Below, piece after piece: positions 8,870 to 17,949 of a DNA stretch of 64,000 nucleotides. Position 1 is the stretch's first letter; each line of letters opens with the position of its first letter. Origin of the DNA: Anaerolineales bacterium (lineage in GTDB: Bacteria; Chloroflexota; Anaerolineae; 4572-78; J111). A model generated the notes under the pieces. That model did not search any database, had not been told where the DNA came from, and saw only the letters and a list, made by a program, of their open reading frames with translations. The translations under genes were made by a program, and so were the position numbers. Location of the stretch: positions 1 to 64,000 of the forward strand of contig JACKAU010000019.1 in NCBI GenBank assembly GCA_020634855.1, written 5' to 3'.

Positions 8870-8900
8870 GAAATAAAAAGACGAGCTGTTTAGCTCGCCT
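8870..8900 (-). terminator. Rho-independent terminator after SRP RNA
   Basis: Read on the minus strand: GCGAGCTAAACAGCTCG hairpin followed by TCTTTTTATTT. It lies just downstream of the SRP RNA and before the G5/3D gene start. Confidence 0.75.
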
Positions 8901-8935
8901 TAGGATAACATAAAATGTTTGATTTACCAAAGCTC

Positions 8936-9087
8936 AAGGTGACGGCAACCGAGTGACTCCTGCCAGGCTACCCTACGGCACCCAGAAGTGACTACTTAAG
9001 GCTGCTGCCTTCCGGCCCTGACCTGGTTCATAGGCTCCTGCCGCGCAAGACCCAACACTCCACGCCACCCGGTTGCCCTCACCTTGA
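8936..9087 (-). ncRNA. ffs: Signal recognition particle RNA (4.5S/small SRP RNA)
   Basis: The minus strand carries the diagnostic domain IV loop: ACCAGGTCAGGGCCGGAAGG followed by CAGCAGCC, and further on the conserved GTAGCCTGGCAGG. Outer ends pair (CAAGGTGAGGGCAACCG with CGGTTGCCGTCACCTTG), giving a single long hairpin of about 150 nt; exact ends are uncertain by several nucleotides. The RNA binds Ffh and targets ribosomes making membrane proteins. Confidence 0.93.
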
Positions 9088-9173
9088 ATGAATTGGTAAT
9101 TAGTAATTGGTAACCGGTAATTGGTAATTAGTGTGTTGAACACGTTTTCCTAATTAGGGTTACTTTTATCAGG

Positions 9174-9260
9174 CGGAGAGGGAGGGATTCGAACCCTCGA
9201 GGCTTTTACACCTACACGATTTCCAATCGTGCGCACTAGACCGGACTATGCGACCTCTCC
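9174..9260 (-). tRNA. tRNA-Ser (anticodon GGA)
   Basis: Minus strand begins GGAGAGGTCGC and closes with CCTCTCC, a 7-bp acceptor stem, discriminator G. The anticodon stem-loop CGATTGGAAATCG gives GGA. A long variable arm is present, as expected for a class II serine tRNA, and the T loop is GTTCGAATC. CCA is not encoded. Only 28 nt separate it from the next tRNA, so both are probably one transcript. Confidence 0.95.
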
Positions 9261-9288
9261 AGGGATTTAAGCGACACATTTGTGCGAG

Positions 9289-9375
9289 CGGGGAGGGTGG
9301 GATTCGAACCCACGGTAGACCGAGGCCTACAGCGGTTTTCGAGACCGCCCCAATCGTCCACTCTGGCACCTCCCC
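9289..9375 (-). tRNA. tRNA-Ser (anticodon CGA)
   Basis: Acceptor stem GGGGAGG/CCTCCCC, anticodon stem-loop CGGTCTCGAAAACCG giving CGA, long variable arm and T loop GTTCGAATC identify a serine tRNA reading UCG. Discriminator G; CCA is not encoded. Confidence 0.95.
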
Positions 9376-9449
9376 AGCTAGTTAAGCAAAATATTAATTT
9401 TGACTCCAAAATTATAGCATGGTGGACATTAAGTCGCAAGAATATTGAA

Positions 9450-11711
9450 TTATGACAGCTTCTCTAATTTAGCGATGCTGGTGGCCAACTTTTTGATGCC
9501 TTGGTTAGGGAAGGCCACCTGGACATACTCGTCGCTGCCGGTTAGCTCAACGGCGATGACGGTGCCTTCGCCGAATTTGCCGTGGTAGACACGGTCGCCG
9601 GTTTTGAAGGCCGGGGTTTGGCCGGCTGATGGGGCCGGACGGGCCGCCGGTCGATCCCAGCGGCTGCTGACCTGGCGGGCCTCGCGGCGATCGGTGAAGC
9701 GACCGCCGCCGGTGGGGTAGCCTCGGCTTGAGCGCGGGCCGTTTTGATCGACTAATTCCGGTGGAATGTCGTCCAAAAAGCGCGAGGGCGCGGTTGGTTC
9801 CTCGAAGCCGTAGGTAGTGCGGCGAAATGCGCGGGTCAGGTAGAGGCGATCTTTGGCGCGGGTGATGCCGACGTAAGCCAGCCGGCGCTCCTCTTCCATT
9901 TGTTCCGGGTCTTGCAGGCTGCGGCTGTGGGGGAAGATGTTTTCTTCCATACCGACCATAAAGACCACCGGGAATTCCAACCCTTTGGCGGTATGGAGCG
10001 TGAGCAGCGCCGGTGCCGAGCCTTCTTCGCCCAGAGCGTCGACATCGGAAACCAGAGCCACATTTTCGAGAAACAGGGCCAGGGCCTCATCACTCTCTAC
10101 ATTGACAAAGTCGTGGGTTACTTGTTTCAATTCTTGCAAGTTCTCCCAACGCTCTTCGCCTTCCATTGTCTTGTCTTTAATGAAGGCTTTGTAACCGGTT
10201 CGAGCAATCATCAGATCGTATAGGTCGGGTAAGGGGAGTTTACTTTTGGCCGCCAACAACATGGTTATCATTTGCCCGAATTGGACCAGCGCCTTCTGCG
10301 CCCGGCCCTTGAAGGGCGACGGGACGGCCGCCGGGAGGTAAGCCACATCGGTCTCACCCTCTTGTTCGGCCTGGGAATCGGCCAGTAGTTGCTTGATGGC
10401 TCGCCAGGGCGTGGTCCCTAGCTCGAAAGCCCAGCGGTTTAAATCGGCGATGGTTTTGCTGCCGATACCACGGGCCGGGACGTTGATGATGCGTTCCAAA
10501 CTAACGCTGTCTTCAGGATTGTGAAGTAATCTAAGATAGGCCAGCGCATCTTTGATTTCCTTGCGATCATAAAAGCGGGTGCCGCGCACCAGGACATACG
10601 GCATGTTGTGGGCGATGAAGGCTTCCTCCAAAGCGCGACTTTGGGCGTTGGTGCGGTACATAACCGCGATCTCGCCGGGGGAAATGCCGTCGCGTTCCAG
10701 GCGTTGGATTTCGTTGACGACGTAGATGGCTTCTTCCCGGTCGTTATAAGCCTCGATGACCCGGATTTTGGGCCCTGTACCCCGTTCAGTGAACAGATCG
10801 TTGTCGATGCGTTCTTTATTTTTGCGAATGACCTGCTTGGCAGCGTTAAGGATCGTTTCGGTCGAGCGGTAATTTTGGGAGAGTTGAATGAGTTTAAGAT
10901 CGGGGTAGTCGTCTCGAAAGCGCAGCACGTTGCGATAGTCGGCCCCGCGCCAGGAGTAGACGCCCTGATCGAGATCGCCCACCACAAAGATGTTGCGTGA
11001 GCCGCCGGCCAGCATTTTGGAGAGGTCGTACTGGACCATATTGGTGTCTTGAAACTCATCGACCATTACGTGCAGGAATCGCTGCTGGTATTCTTGTAGG
11101 ACTGCTGGGTGATTGTTAAAAAGGCGGTGAGTCAACAATAATAGATCATCAAAATCGAGTGCGTTATTTTCGACCAAAATAGCCTGATAGCGGCTGTAAA
11201 CGCGCTGGACAATCTCGTCCTGGTAGGTGCGAGTCGGCAGCCGTTCCGGGCCGATCATCTCGTTTTTGGCTTTGGAGATGGCGTAGTGGATGGGGTTGGG
11301 TTTCCAGGCTTTTTCATCAATATCTAAATCGCGCAGCGCCCGTTTGACCACCGATTGTTGGTCGCTGGTGTCGTAGATGACATAGTTGCGATCATAATTG
11401 CCCAGGGCCTCGATATCCTGTCGGAGCCAGCGGGCGCATAAGGAATGAAAGGTGCCGACACTCAAGGCATCGACCTGCCGTTTGGTGAGTAGCTCTTCCA
11501 GCCGCGTTTTCATCTCGCGGGCGGCTTTGTTGGTGAATGTCACGGCCAGGATATTCCACGGCGCGATGCCCCAATCACGCACCAGGTAGCCAATTCGATG
11601 GGTTAACGCTCTCGTTTTGCCGGAACCAGGACCGGCCAAGGCTAAGACCGGCCCTTCGATGGTGGTGACGGCTTCTTTTTGGGCCGGATTCAGTCCCTCA
11701 AGAAAATCCAT
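9450..11711 (-). CDS. pcrA: ATP-dependent DNA helicase PcrA/UvrD
   Basis: This is a 753-aa superfamily 1A 3'-5' helicase used in nucleotide excision repair, mismatch repair or plasmid replication. Motifs in order are Walker A AGPGSGKT (residues 26-33), motif Ia TFTNKAA, Walker B VDEFQDTN, motif III GDLDQGVYSWRGA, motif IV QNYRS, motif V LHTAKGLEFPVVF and motif VI VGITRAK. The C-terminal 70 residues after a Pro/Arg-rich linker hold a Tudor-like segment (FKTGDRVYHGKFGEGTVI), typical of PcrA. The ATG at 11711 is chosen for the GGAG upstream; the longer frame to 11762 lacks a ribosome-binding site. GDLDQG replaces the usual GDxDQS, a mild variation. Confidence 0.95.
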   Translation of the reverse strand: MDFLEGLNPAQKEAVTTIEGPVLALAGPGSGKTRALTHRIGYLVRDWGIAPWNILAVTFTNKAAREMKTRLEELLTKRQVDALSVGTFHSLCARWLRQDIEALGNYDRNYVIYDTSDQQSVVKRALRDLDIDEKAWKPNPIHYAISKAKNEMIGPERLPTRTYQDEIVQRVYSRYQAILVENNALDFDDLLLLTHRLFNNHPAVLQEYQQRFLHVMVDEFQDTNMVQYDLSKMLAGGSRNIFVVGDLDQGVYSWRGADYRNVLRFRDDYPDLKLIQLSQNYRSTETILNAAKQVIRKNKERIDNDLFTERGTGPKIRVIEAYNDREEAIYVVNEIQRLERDGISPGEIAVMYRTNAQSRALEEAFIAHNMPYVLVRGTRFYDRKEIKDALAYLRLLHNPEDSVSLERIINVPARGIGSKTIADLNRWAFELGTTPWRAIKQLLADSQAEQEGETDVAYLPAAVPSPFKGRAQKALVQFGQMITMLLAAKSKLPLPDLYDLMIARTGYKAFIKDKTMEGEERWENLQELKQVTHDFVNVESDEALALFLENVALVSDVDALGEEGSAPALLTLHTAKGLEFPVVFMVGMEENIFPHSRSLQDPEQMEEERRLAYVGITRAKDRLYLTRAFRRTTYGFEEPTAPSRFLDDIPPELVDQNGPRSSRGYPTGGGRFTDRREARQVSSRWDRPAARPAPSAGQTPAFKTGDRVYHGKFGEGTVIAVELTGSDEYVQVAFPNQGIKKLATSIAKLEKLS

Positions 11712-12229
11712 AATTATTGCTCCACAATCATTTGCTCTTCTATACAGGGGGGATTGTACCACGGGCAGGGGAACCGAAGCAAAGCTAAATCAAAGCTATG
11801 CTGTATAAAATCGTGTGCATTAGTTCACAAAACTCACGATACTGGCTATAATAATAGTAAGTTTCTTGATTTATCTGAATGTCACAGCAATATGTGACTT
11901 ATGGACCATAAGAAAAGTGACTTTAGGGCAAATTTACAAGTACTTTTGGCGGCATCAACTGGTGACTTTTGCCTCTATTTATGCATAGGGTTTTTATTGT
12001 ATCCTAGATTAGACCAATTTTTTAATTTTGCCTTAATGTTTCCATCCTTTAAATAAAAGTTCAAATTCAATATTTATCGCCCGAGTGGCTGGCACTTTCT
12101 TTTAATATCAAGGCAGATATTGGTGAAAACAGCTTTGATAATTGAAATTTGAGAGCCGGCCATTTTTTTGTACTTAGGCGTGAGGATATTTGTATAGGAT
12201 AGAATTGATTAAAATGGAGGTTTTTGCTT
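11712..12229. other. Intergenic region before ftsH
   Basis: About 500 bp of AT-rich sequence between divergent pcrA and ftsH. It should hold both promoters. GTCACAGCAATATGTGAC at 11881 is a possible operator-like inverted repeat. No gene seen; the promoter elements cannot be set with confidence. Confidence 0.4.
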
Positions 12230-14167
12230 ATGCCCCCAAGTGACTGGCCTAAACAATGGAAAGATCGACTACCGTTTCATCCCAAATGGCTAATCATTAG
12301 CTTGATTGTCGCCGGCGTCGCTGTTGGAAGTTATCTTTTTTCCGGTTACACTTCCGGTTCGGAAACATCTGTCAGCCAGACGGTGCAAAGTAGCCGCAGT
12401 TCGACGACCAAGCCCCAACTTGTCTCGCTGCCGGAGATTGTCAATCTGGTTAAAGCCGACCAAGTGAAAAGCCTTGTAGTGCAGGATAATCTCATTACCG
12501 CCGTCAAAGTGGATGGTAGCAGTATCAGCGCCCGCAAAGAGTCAAACATCAGCACGATTGAGACGCTTAAATTGCTCGGCACCCCCGACCAGCTACTGGC
12601 CGATCTGCCAATTGTGGTAGAGGTATCGGGGACTAATAACTATTTTACGAGCTTGTGGGGCTTAATTGCGCTGGTATCGGTGGTAGGGTTAATTGCCTTT
12701 TATTCGGCGCGTAACCGCCGATCTAGCGGCGGGGGTATTGGTCGAATGCCCGGCAATATGGGGCAAAGTAACGCCCGTTTGATTTCCGCCAACGGCAAAA
12801 AAGATGATGACAACTATTTAGTCAAACCTCAGGTCAGATTTATCGATGTGGCCGGGGCCGATCAAGCCAAGCAAGAGTTACAGGAAGTGGTCGAGTTTTT
12901 AAAGGAACCGGCTAAATTTGCTCGATTGGGAGCGCGTATCCCGAAAGGGGTTTTGATGTCCGGTCCGCCGGGAACCGGTAAAACCTTGCTGGCCAGAGCT
13001 GTGGCCGGTGAAGCGGGGGTGCCTTTCTTTAGTATCTCCGGCTCGGAATTTGTTGAAATGTATGTGGGGGTGGGCGCGGCGCGGGTGCGCGATCTGTTCA
13101 AACGCGCCAGAGAGTACGCCCCGTGTGTGGTTTTTGTCGATGAGATCGACGCCGTGGGCCGCCAGCGCGGGGCCAGTATGGGGTCCGGCAACGATGAACG
13201 CGAGCAAACGCTCAACCAGATTTTGGTGGAAATGGATGGCTTCTCTTCGTTCACCACGGTGATTGTGTTGGCCTCGACCAACCGTCCTGATATTCTGGAC
13301 GCGGCTCTGCTACGTCCCGGTCGTTTTGATCGTAAAGTGATTTTAGATCGTCCCGATGCCCACGGTCGTGAAGCCATTTTGCGCGTTCATACGCGGGGCA
13401 AACCTCTAGCGCGTGATATTGTCCTGTCTGATCTGGCTCGGCTGACGCCGGGATTTGTCGGGGCCGATTTAGAAAACCTGGTTAACGAAGCCGCTATCTT
13501 GGCCGCCCGCCGTAACCTAAACGCGATTGGGCAGCAAGAGTTTCAGGACTCGATGGAACGGATTGTGGCGGGGCCGGAACGCCAAGGTAAGATTTTGAGC
13601 GCCGACGAGCGTAAAGTCATTGCCTTCCATGAAGCCGGTCACGCCCTGGTGATGCATAATCTGGAGTACAGTGATCCGGTCCACAAAGTCAGTATCGTTT
13701 CGCGGGGGATGGCGCTCGGTTACACGATGCCTTTACCGGAGAATGATCGCTACTTGCTCAGCCGCGAGGCGTTTGAAGATCAAATTGTCGGACTGTTCGG
13801 AGGCCGCGCTGCCGAAGAAATTATTTTCAAGCGGATCACTACCGGGGCGGCCAATGATTTGGAGCGAGCGACTAAGCTGGCGCGGGCGATGGTGACTCGC
13901 TATGGCTTCAGTAGTCAAGGTTTAGGCTTGCGTTGCTTCGGCGAAGAGCACGGGAATGCCTATCTTGGCACATTGAGCGAGATGCGTGACTACAGCGAAG
14001 CCGTGGCTCAGGCCATCGACCAAGAAATACGCCAAATCCTGGATCACGCTTACCAGCGCGCCAAAGAAATTCTGATCAATAAACAACGCAAGCTGGAGGA
14101 GTTGGCCCATGCGCTGCTGGAATTTGAGACGATCGATCGGCCTCAATTTGAGATGTTGATGGCCTAA
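12230..14167 (+). CDS. ftsH: ATP-dependent zinc metalloprotease FtsH
   Basis: FtsH is a membrane-anchored hexameric AAA+ protease that degrades misfolded membrane proteins and regulatory proteins. An N-terminal membrane helix (about 18-38), a short extracytoplasmic domain and a second helix (about 138-160) precede the AAA domain with Walker A GPPGTGKT (about 244-251), Walker B VVFVDEIDA and the second region of homology (STNRPDILDAALLRPGRFDR). The protease domain carries the zinc motif HEAGH (about 467-471). The ATG at 12230 lies 10 bp after GGAGG; the TTG at 12224 would be too close. The C-terminus is short, and the pore motif region FVEMYVGVGAARVR is intact. Transcribed alone. Confidence 0.96.
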   Translation: MPPSDWPKQWKDRLPFHPKWLIISLIVAGVAVGSYLFSGYTSGSETSVSQTVQSSRSSTTKPQLVSLPEIVNLVKADQVKSLVVQDNLITAVKVDGSSISARKESNISTIETLKLLGTPDQLLADLPIVVEVSGTNNYFTSLWGLIALVSVVGLIAFYSARNRRSSGGGIGRMPGNMGQSNARLISANGKKDDDNYLVKPQVRFIDVAGADQAKQELQEVVEFLKEPAKFARLGARIPKGVLMSGPPGTGKTLLARAVAGEAGVPFFSISGSEFVEMYVGVGAARVRDLFKRAREYAPCVVFVDEIDAVGRQRGASMGSGNDEREQTLNQILVEMDGFSSFTTVIVLASTNRPDILDAALLRPGRFDRKVILDRPDAHGREAILRVHTRGKPLARDIVLSDLARLTPGFVGADLENLVNEAAILAARRNLNAIGQQEFQDSMERIVAGPERQGKILSADERKVIAFHEAGHALVMHNLEYSDPVHKVSIVSRGMALGYTMPLPENDRYLLSREAFEDQIVGLFGGRAAEEIIFKRITTGAANDLERATKLARAMVTRYGFSSQGLGLRCFGEEHGNAYLGTLSEMRDYSEAVAQAIDQEIRQILDHAYQRAKEILINKQRKLEELAHALLEFETIDRPQFEMLMA

Positions 14168-14319
14168 CGGAAAAGTAGGGGAGTTAAAGATTTTGGAGTT
14201 TGAAGGTGGCGTAAACATCGAGACATCAATGAGCTACCCAGCGGTCTGACTCCCTAGCCAATAACACGGTCTAAAGTGTGGGCCAGCAGTAGGTACAAAC
14301 AGGATACAGAATCCCAGTA

Positions 14320-14352
14320 AACAAGCCTTACCCGATTTCGGTAAGGCTTGTT
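14320..14352 (+). terminator. Hairpin downstream of ftsH
   Basis: AACAAGCCTTACC and GGTAAGGCTTGTT form a 13-bp perfect stem around a short loop, followed by only a weak T stretch. It resembles the terminator at 42824-42855 in stem sequence (GCCTTACCCGAT). It lies 150 bp after ftsH. Confidence 0.6.
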
Positions 14353-14589
14353 GCTTGATCAATCGAAGCAAACCGCAATTCCCGTAGAGATGTCCAAACT
14401 CCTCGACCTAAACGCTACCTCCGGGGTAGGAAAAGACCAGGTCAAGCGGATTCGGGCCAGCCTAACTGCCAGGGGCGAATGACTGACTCAGCCTTTGAAT
14501 GGGTGCTTTGCTCGTTTACCATTGCTTCGATATACTAAGGCTGGGGTTAACCACGTACAGTATTATCGCCGGAGGAAATAAAAGGGAAA

Positions 14590-16059
14590 ATGACGAACCC
14601 GGATGACAAAACGATCCCAGATCAACCCATGATCTCGCTGGCCCTGATGGCGATAGCTGTTGGGATTATTGCCGGATTTGGGGCAGTCGGTTTTCGGCTG
14701 CTGATTGGTCTGGTTCACAATTTGCTGTTCTTGGGCCAATTTTCGTTTATTTATGACGCCAATGAGCATACACCGTTCAGCGTCTGGGGGATCGGGGTCA
14801 TCCTGGTACCGGTGATTGGCGCGCTGGGGGTAACCTTTTTGGTCACCACCTTTGCCCCGGAGGCGAAGGGGCATGGTGTGCCTGAGGTGATTGATGCCAT
14901 TTATTATCAACAAGGGAAAATACGTCCCATTGTGGCGGCAATCAAATCACTGGCGTCAGCACTGTCCATTGGCAGCGGCGGTTCGGTGGGACGCGAGGGG
15001 CCGATCATTCAGATCGGGGCAGCCTTTGGCTCGACACTAGGACAGTACATTCGGATGCCGCTCTGGCAGCGAACAACGCTTATCGCCGCCGGGGCCGGGG
15101 CCGGGATTGGAGCTACATTCAACACCCCTATCGGTGGCCTGGCCTTTGCAATTGAACTCATGCTGCCGGAGATCAAGGCTAGAACCGTGCTACCGGTCAC
15201 TTTGGCGGTGGCGGTGGCCACCTATATTGGCCGTTATTTTTTGGGAACGATGCCGGCCTTCAATATTCCGGCGCTAACGGTCCCGGATCAACACATCGCC
15301 AACCCTTCGATCTTGCCGTTCTTCATCGTGTTCGGGGTAGCGATCGGGCTGATATCGGCGCTGTTTATCTGGGCGTTGTATTGGTCGGAAGATCAGTTTG
15401 AACTGCGGTTTAAAAATCCGTATATCAGGCACGTTCTGGGGATGCTGACCTTTGGCATCATCATCTACTTAATGGCCCGCCAGACCGGTTATTACTATAT
15501 TCAGGGCGTGGGGTATGCAACCATCGAAGATATTCTGGCCGGCCGGCTGACCGGGGGCATGTTCCTGCTCTTGCTGGTGGGCTTAAAATTATTAGCGACC
15601 TGTTTGACGCTAGGGTCCGGCGCCTCGGGCGGCGTCTTTTCGCCGGGCTTATTTATGGGAGCGGCGCTGGGCGGTGCTATCGGCGGCATCGTGCAATGGC
15701 TGTTTCCCGATTGGGGGCTGAATCCGGCCCTTTTTGCCGTGGCCGGTATGGCCGGTATGATCGGCAGCATGACCGGCGCGGTCATAACCGGGATCACCAT
15801 GCTCTTTGAAATGACCCGTGATTTGAATGCAATCTTGCCGATGTTGCTGACCGTCACCGTAGCTTATGCCGTGCGGCAACGCATCATGCCGCCCACTATC
15901 TACACCTTGAAACTGCTGCGTCGCGGTCACAACGCCCCTCAGGGATTGCAGGCAGCCATTGGGGACAGTGGCATCATGCCGAATCCGGCTGAAGAACCTC
16001 CCGCCGCCGACAAGGACGGCTCGTCAGGATCAACCACTCTAAAAATGCCCCAGGGCTAA
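14590..16059 (+). CDS. ClC family chloride channel / Cl-/H+ antiporter
   Basis: A 489-aa integral membrane protein with about 10-12 hydrophobic helices. It shows the ClC signatures GSGGSVGREGP (residues about 126-136; the glutamate of GREGP is the gating residue) and GSGASGGVFSPGLF, plus a final selectivity helix containing MTGAVITG. The first selectivity loop is GSGGS rather than the common GSGIP. There are no C-terminal CBS domains; the C-terminal 50 residues are hydrophilic and probably disordered. The ATG follows GGAGG by a slightly long spacer. Whether it is a channel or an exchanger is not clear from sequence alone. Confidence 0.92.
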   Translation: MTNPDDKTIPDQPMISLALMAIAVGIIAGFGAVGFRLLIGLVHNLLFLGQFSFIYDANEHTPFSVWGIGVILVPVIGALGVTFLVTTFAPEAKGHGVPEVIDAIYYQQGKIRPIVAAIKSLASALSIGSGGSVGREGPIIQIGAAFGSTLGQYIRMPLWQRTTLIAAGAGAGIGATFNTPIGGLAFAIELMLPEIKARTVLPVTLAVAVATYIGRYFLGTMPAFNIPALTVPDQHIANPSILPFFIVFGVAIGLISALFIWALYWSEDQFELRFKNPYIRHVLGMLTFGIIIYLMARQTGYYYIQGVGYATIEDILAGRLTGGMFLLLLVGLKLLATCLTLGSGASGGVFSPGLFMGAALGGAIGGIVQWLFPDWGLNPALFAVAGMAGMIGSMTGAVITGITMLFEMTRDLNAILPMLLTVTVAYAVRQRIMPPTIYTLKLLRRGHNAPQGLQAAIGDSGIMPNPAEEPPAADKDGSSGSTTLKMPQG

Positions 16060-16120
16060 TCATCGCTATAAATCATTCCGAATCCTACCTCAACGTGGTA
16101 ACCGTCGCGAATGGGCTTGC

Positions 16121-16828
16121 TCAACGCCGGCCAAAAATGCGGAGCAGGAAGATGAACAGGTTGAGAAAATCCAGGTACAGCGATAGCGCCCCCAGAATAC
16201 TCAGTTTGCCCATTAAGGCCGAGCCTTCGCCCTGAATGGCCGGGTTCGAGGCCATTTGCTTGATTTTTTGGGTATCATAGGCGGTTAGGGCCGTGAAGAG
16301 AATGACCCCAATGATGCTGATGATCAGATCAAAGGTGCTGCTTCTGAAGAAGATATTGAGAACCATGGCAATAATCAGGCCAATGAGGCCCATCAGCAAA
16401 TAGGTGCCCATTTTGGACAGGTCCATCGGGGTAATCAGCCCAACCACGGTCATAGCCAAAAAAAGGATGGAGGCCGTAACAAAGGCCGCCGTAACGGTGC
16501 CGGCATCGTAATAAAGCACGATCAAGGTCAGGGTGAAGCCCACCGAAGCGGCATAAGCCAGAAATATCGCCGCCGCCGCACCCGTTGACAGCTTCTGTAC
16601 GGCTAGAGCCAGCGAGCCGACCAGTAATAGCTGAACAATAAATACCCCAAACACAATCCAACTGTTTTGAAGCAGGCTATTTAAAAACGGCAAGTTGGCG
16701 GTAAGGTAGGTCATCACGGCGGTTACCGCCATGCCTAGCGTCATCCATAGATACACGTTGCGCATCAAGGGACGGAATTCCACTCTTGGGACCGCGCTAT
16801 AAGGGACTTGAGCAATGTTTTGGGTCAT
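16121..16828 (-). CDS. Bax inhibitor-1 / YccA family membrane protein
   Basis: This 235-aa protein has seven hydrophobic helices and ends in a short charged C-terminus (LRIFGRR), as in the BI-1/TMBIM family. The motifs FTALTAYDTQKIKQMA and LSLYLDFLNLFIFLLRIFG near the C-terminus are typical of YbhL/YccA proteins. Bacterial members are calcium-leak-like membrane proteins, and YccA is a known modulator of FtsH, whose gene is nearby on the other strand; that link is only suggestive. The ATG at 16828 is chosen because GAGGAGAAAATC precedes it. Confidence 0.92.
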   Translation of the reverse strand: MTQNIAQVPYSAVPRVEFRPLMRNVYLWMTLGMAVTAVMTYLTANLPFLNSLLQNSWIVFGVFIVQLLLVGSLALAVQKLSTGAAAAIFLAYAASVGFTLTLIVLYYDAGTVTAAFVTASILFLAMTVVGLITPMDLSKMGTYLLMGLIGLIIAMVLNIFFRSSTFDLIISIIGVILFTALTAYDTQKIKQMASNPAIQGEGSALMGKLSILGALSLYLDFLNLFIFLLRIFGRR

Positions 16829-16959
16829 GATTTTCTCCTCGTTAAGTGACACCAAACAACTTTATGTTTAAGTCCTGTTAGTATAACTTCGCGCCCATTG
16901 CAGAGCAATTTTCTGGCACATCTATACTAAAAAACGAGAAATCGATGAGCCGGTGCTGG

Positions 16960-17107
16960 TCAGGCTCTAGAATTGATAGTGGACGGCGGGGCGACCATAT
17001 TGATCACCTTCAGGAAGGCGGTGGACACCTGGGCATCCTGGTGGGCAGCGATAGGCACTTTACTCATGTACCAGTTGAGGCAGCGAACTATCGGCGTGCC
17101 TGCTTCT
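16960..17107 (-). pseudogene. C-terminal remnant of an FAD-dependent monooxygenase-like gene
   Basis: The minus frame ending at 16960 reads about 48 codons: LVKEAGTPIVRCLNWYMSKV, then PIAAHQDAQVSTAFLKVINM, then VAPPSTINSRA. This resembles the C-terminal tail of flavin monooxygenases, where AFLRVxNLxxPPxxLxHP is common. There is no start region, so it is a gene fragment if real. The call is by residue pattern only. Confidence 0.3.
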
Positions 17108-17111
17108 TTCA

Positions 17112-17411
17112 CTAATTTTGATTAATGTATTTGGCCCTAGCCTTCTTGATGGCCTCTTCCACTTGCTTCAAGGCCCTTTCGGCACTTTCTCGCCGGGCCT
17201 CGGCAGTTTCATGGTTTAAGCGGCTTAGCGCCTGTAACTCTCTGTCGGCGACCATTAAACTGTGATCAGCGGCTTCCATGAGTTCATAGAAATCAGCGTG
17301 AGCCTTCGCTTGAGCCAATGTGGCCTCAAGTCGTAACTTTTCAATCTCAAGTCGCCATTTCTTTAAATGGGTCTCCATTAGTTGTAAATAAAAAAATTTA
17401 GATTCCATCAT
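17112..17411 (-). CDS. Small coiled-coil protein, 99 aa
   Basis: Not a recognised family. The product starts MMESKFFYLQLMETHLKKWR and is almost wholly helical, rich in Glu, Lys, Ala and Leu with a heptad-like pattern from residue 10 to 95, so it is likely a coiled coil and perhaps a dimer. There is no signal peptide. The start at 17411 is set by AGGAGTG upstream; the open frame continues upstream without a ribosome-binding site. Similar short coiled-coil proteins occur widely without known function. Confidence 0.65.
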   Translation of the reverse strand: MMESKFFYLQLMETHLKKWRLEIEKLRLEATLAQAKAHADFYELMEAADHSLMVADRELQALSRLNHETAEARRESAERALKQVEEAIKKARAKYINQN

Positions 17412-17708
17412 TATCACTCCTGATTTCCTTTGTCGCTTAAATTGGATGCCACTCGCTGCGAGTGGCACAATTTTTAATAAATGGAGGATTGTATTGCCGA
17501 GCTAGCTTCATTATATTCCCCAACAAATGTTATGACTTTAAGAGAAGCTTATCTTAACCTAAAGGCGACATTAAAAGAGGCTAATTCTTGAATTTACGAA
17601 GACCATTTATCAAATCTGAAAAATTAGACCCTGGTAATTTACGAAAGCAACCTCATTTAACTAAATCATCAGCATTACGCCGGTTTCATCGACCTTGTTG
17701 TGCCGCTC

Positions 17709-17783
17709 GACAATTTTGTCCAGAAATTAGGACAAAATTGTCCCAAATATCGGACAGACAACCGCCATTAAATCTGGTAATAT
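17709..17783 (+). promoter_or_regulatory. Promoter with twin palindromic operators (regulon site 1)
   Basis: Two operator copies, GACAATTTTGTCC (17709-17721) and GGACAAAATTGTCC (17730-17743), are followed after 11 bp by a -35 box CAGACA (17755-17760), 17 bp, and a -10 box TAATAT (17778-17783). The same layout, with identical 11-bp and 17-bp spacings, is found at 25024-25076 and, reversed, at 21566-21618. It drives the SARP regulator gene (start 17950), leaving a leader of about 160 nt. Confidence 0.7.
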
Positions 17784-17949
17784 GATGATATTCATAATGA
17801 TACCGCCCTCCTTATTTCAAGTTCGTATTGACCTCAACCCATTTTTCAACCGTTGCCTCATTGTTCCGAGCCTATACTGAGAATAGCTGAACTATTATGA
17901 ATATGTTGTAAAGGCCTACAGTAATGCCAAAAACGAGAGGTTCTAAAGG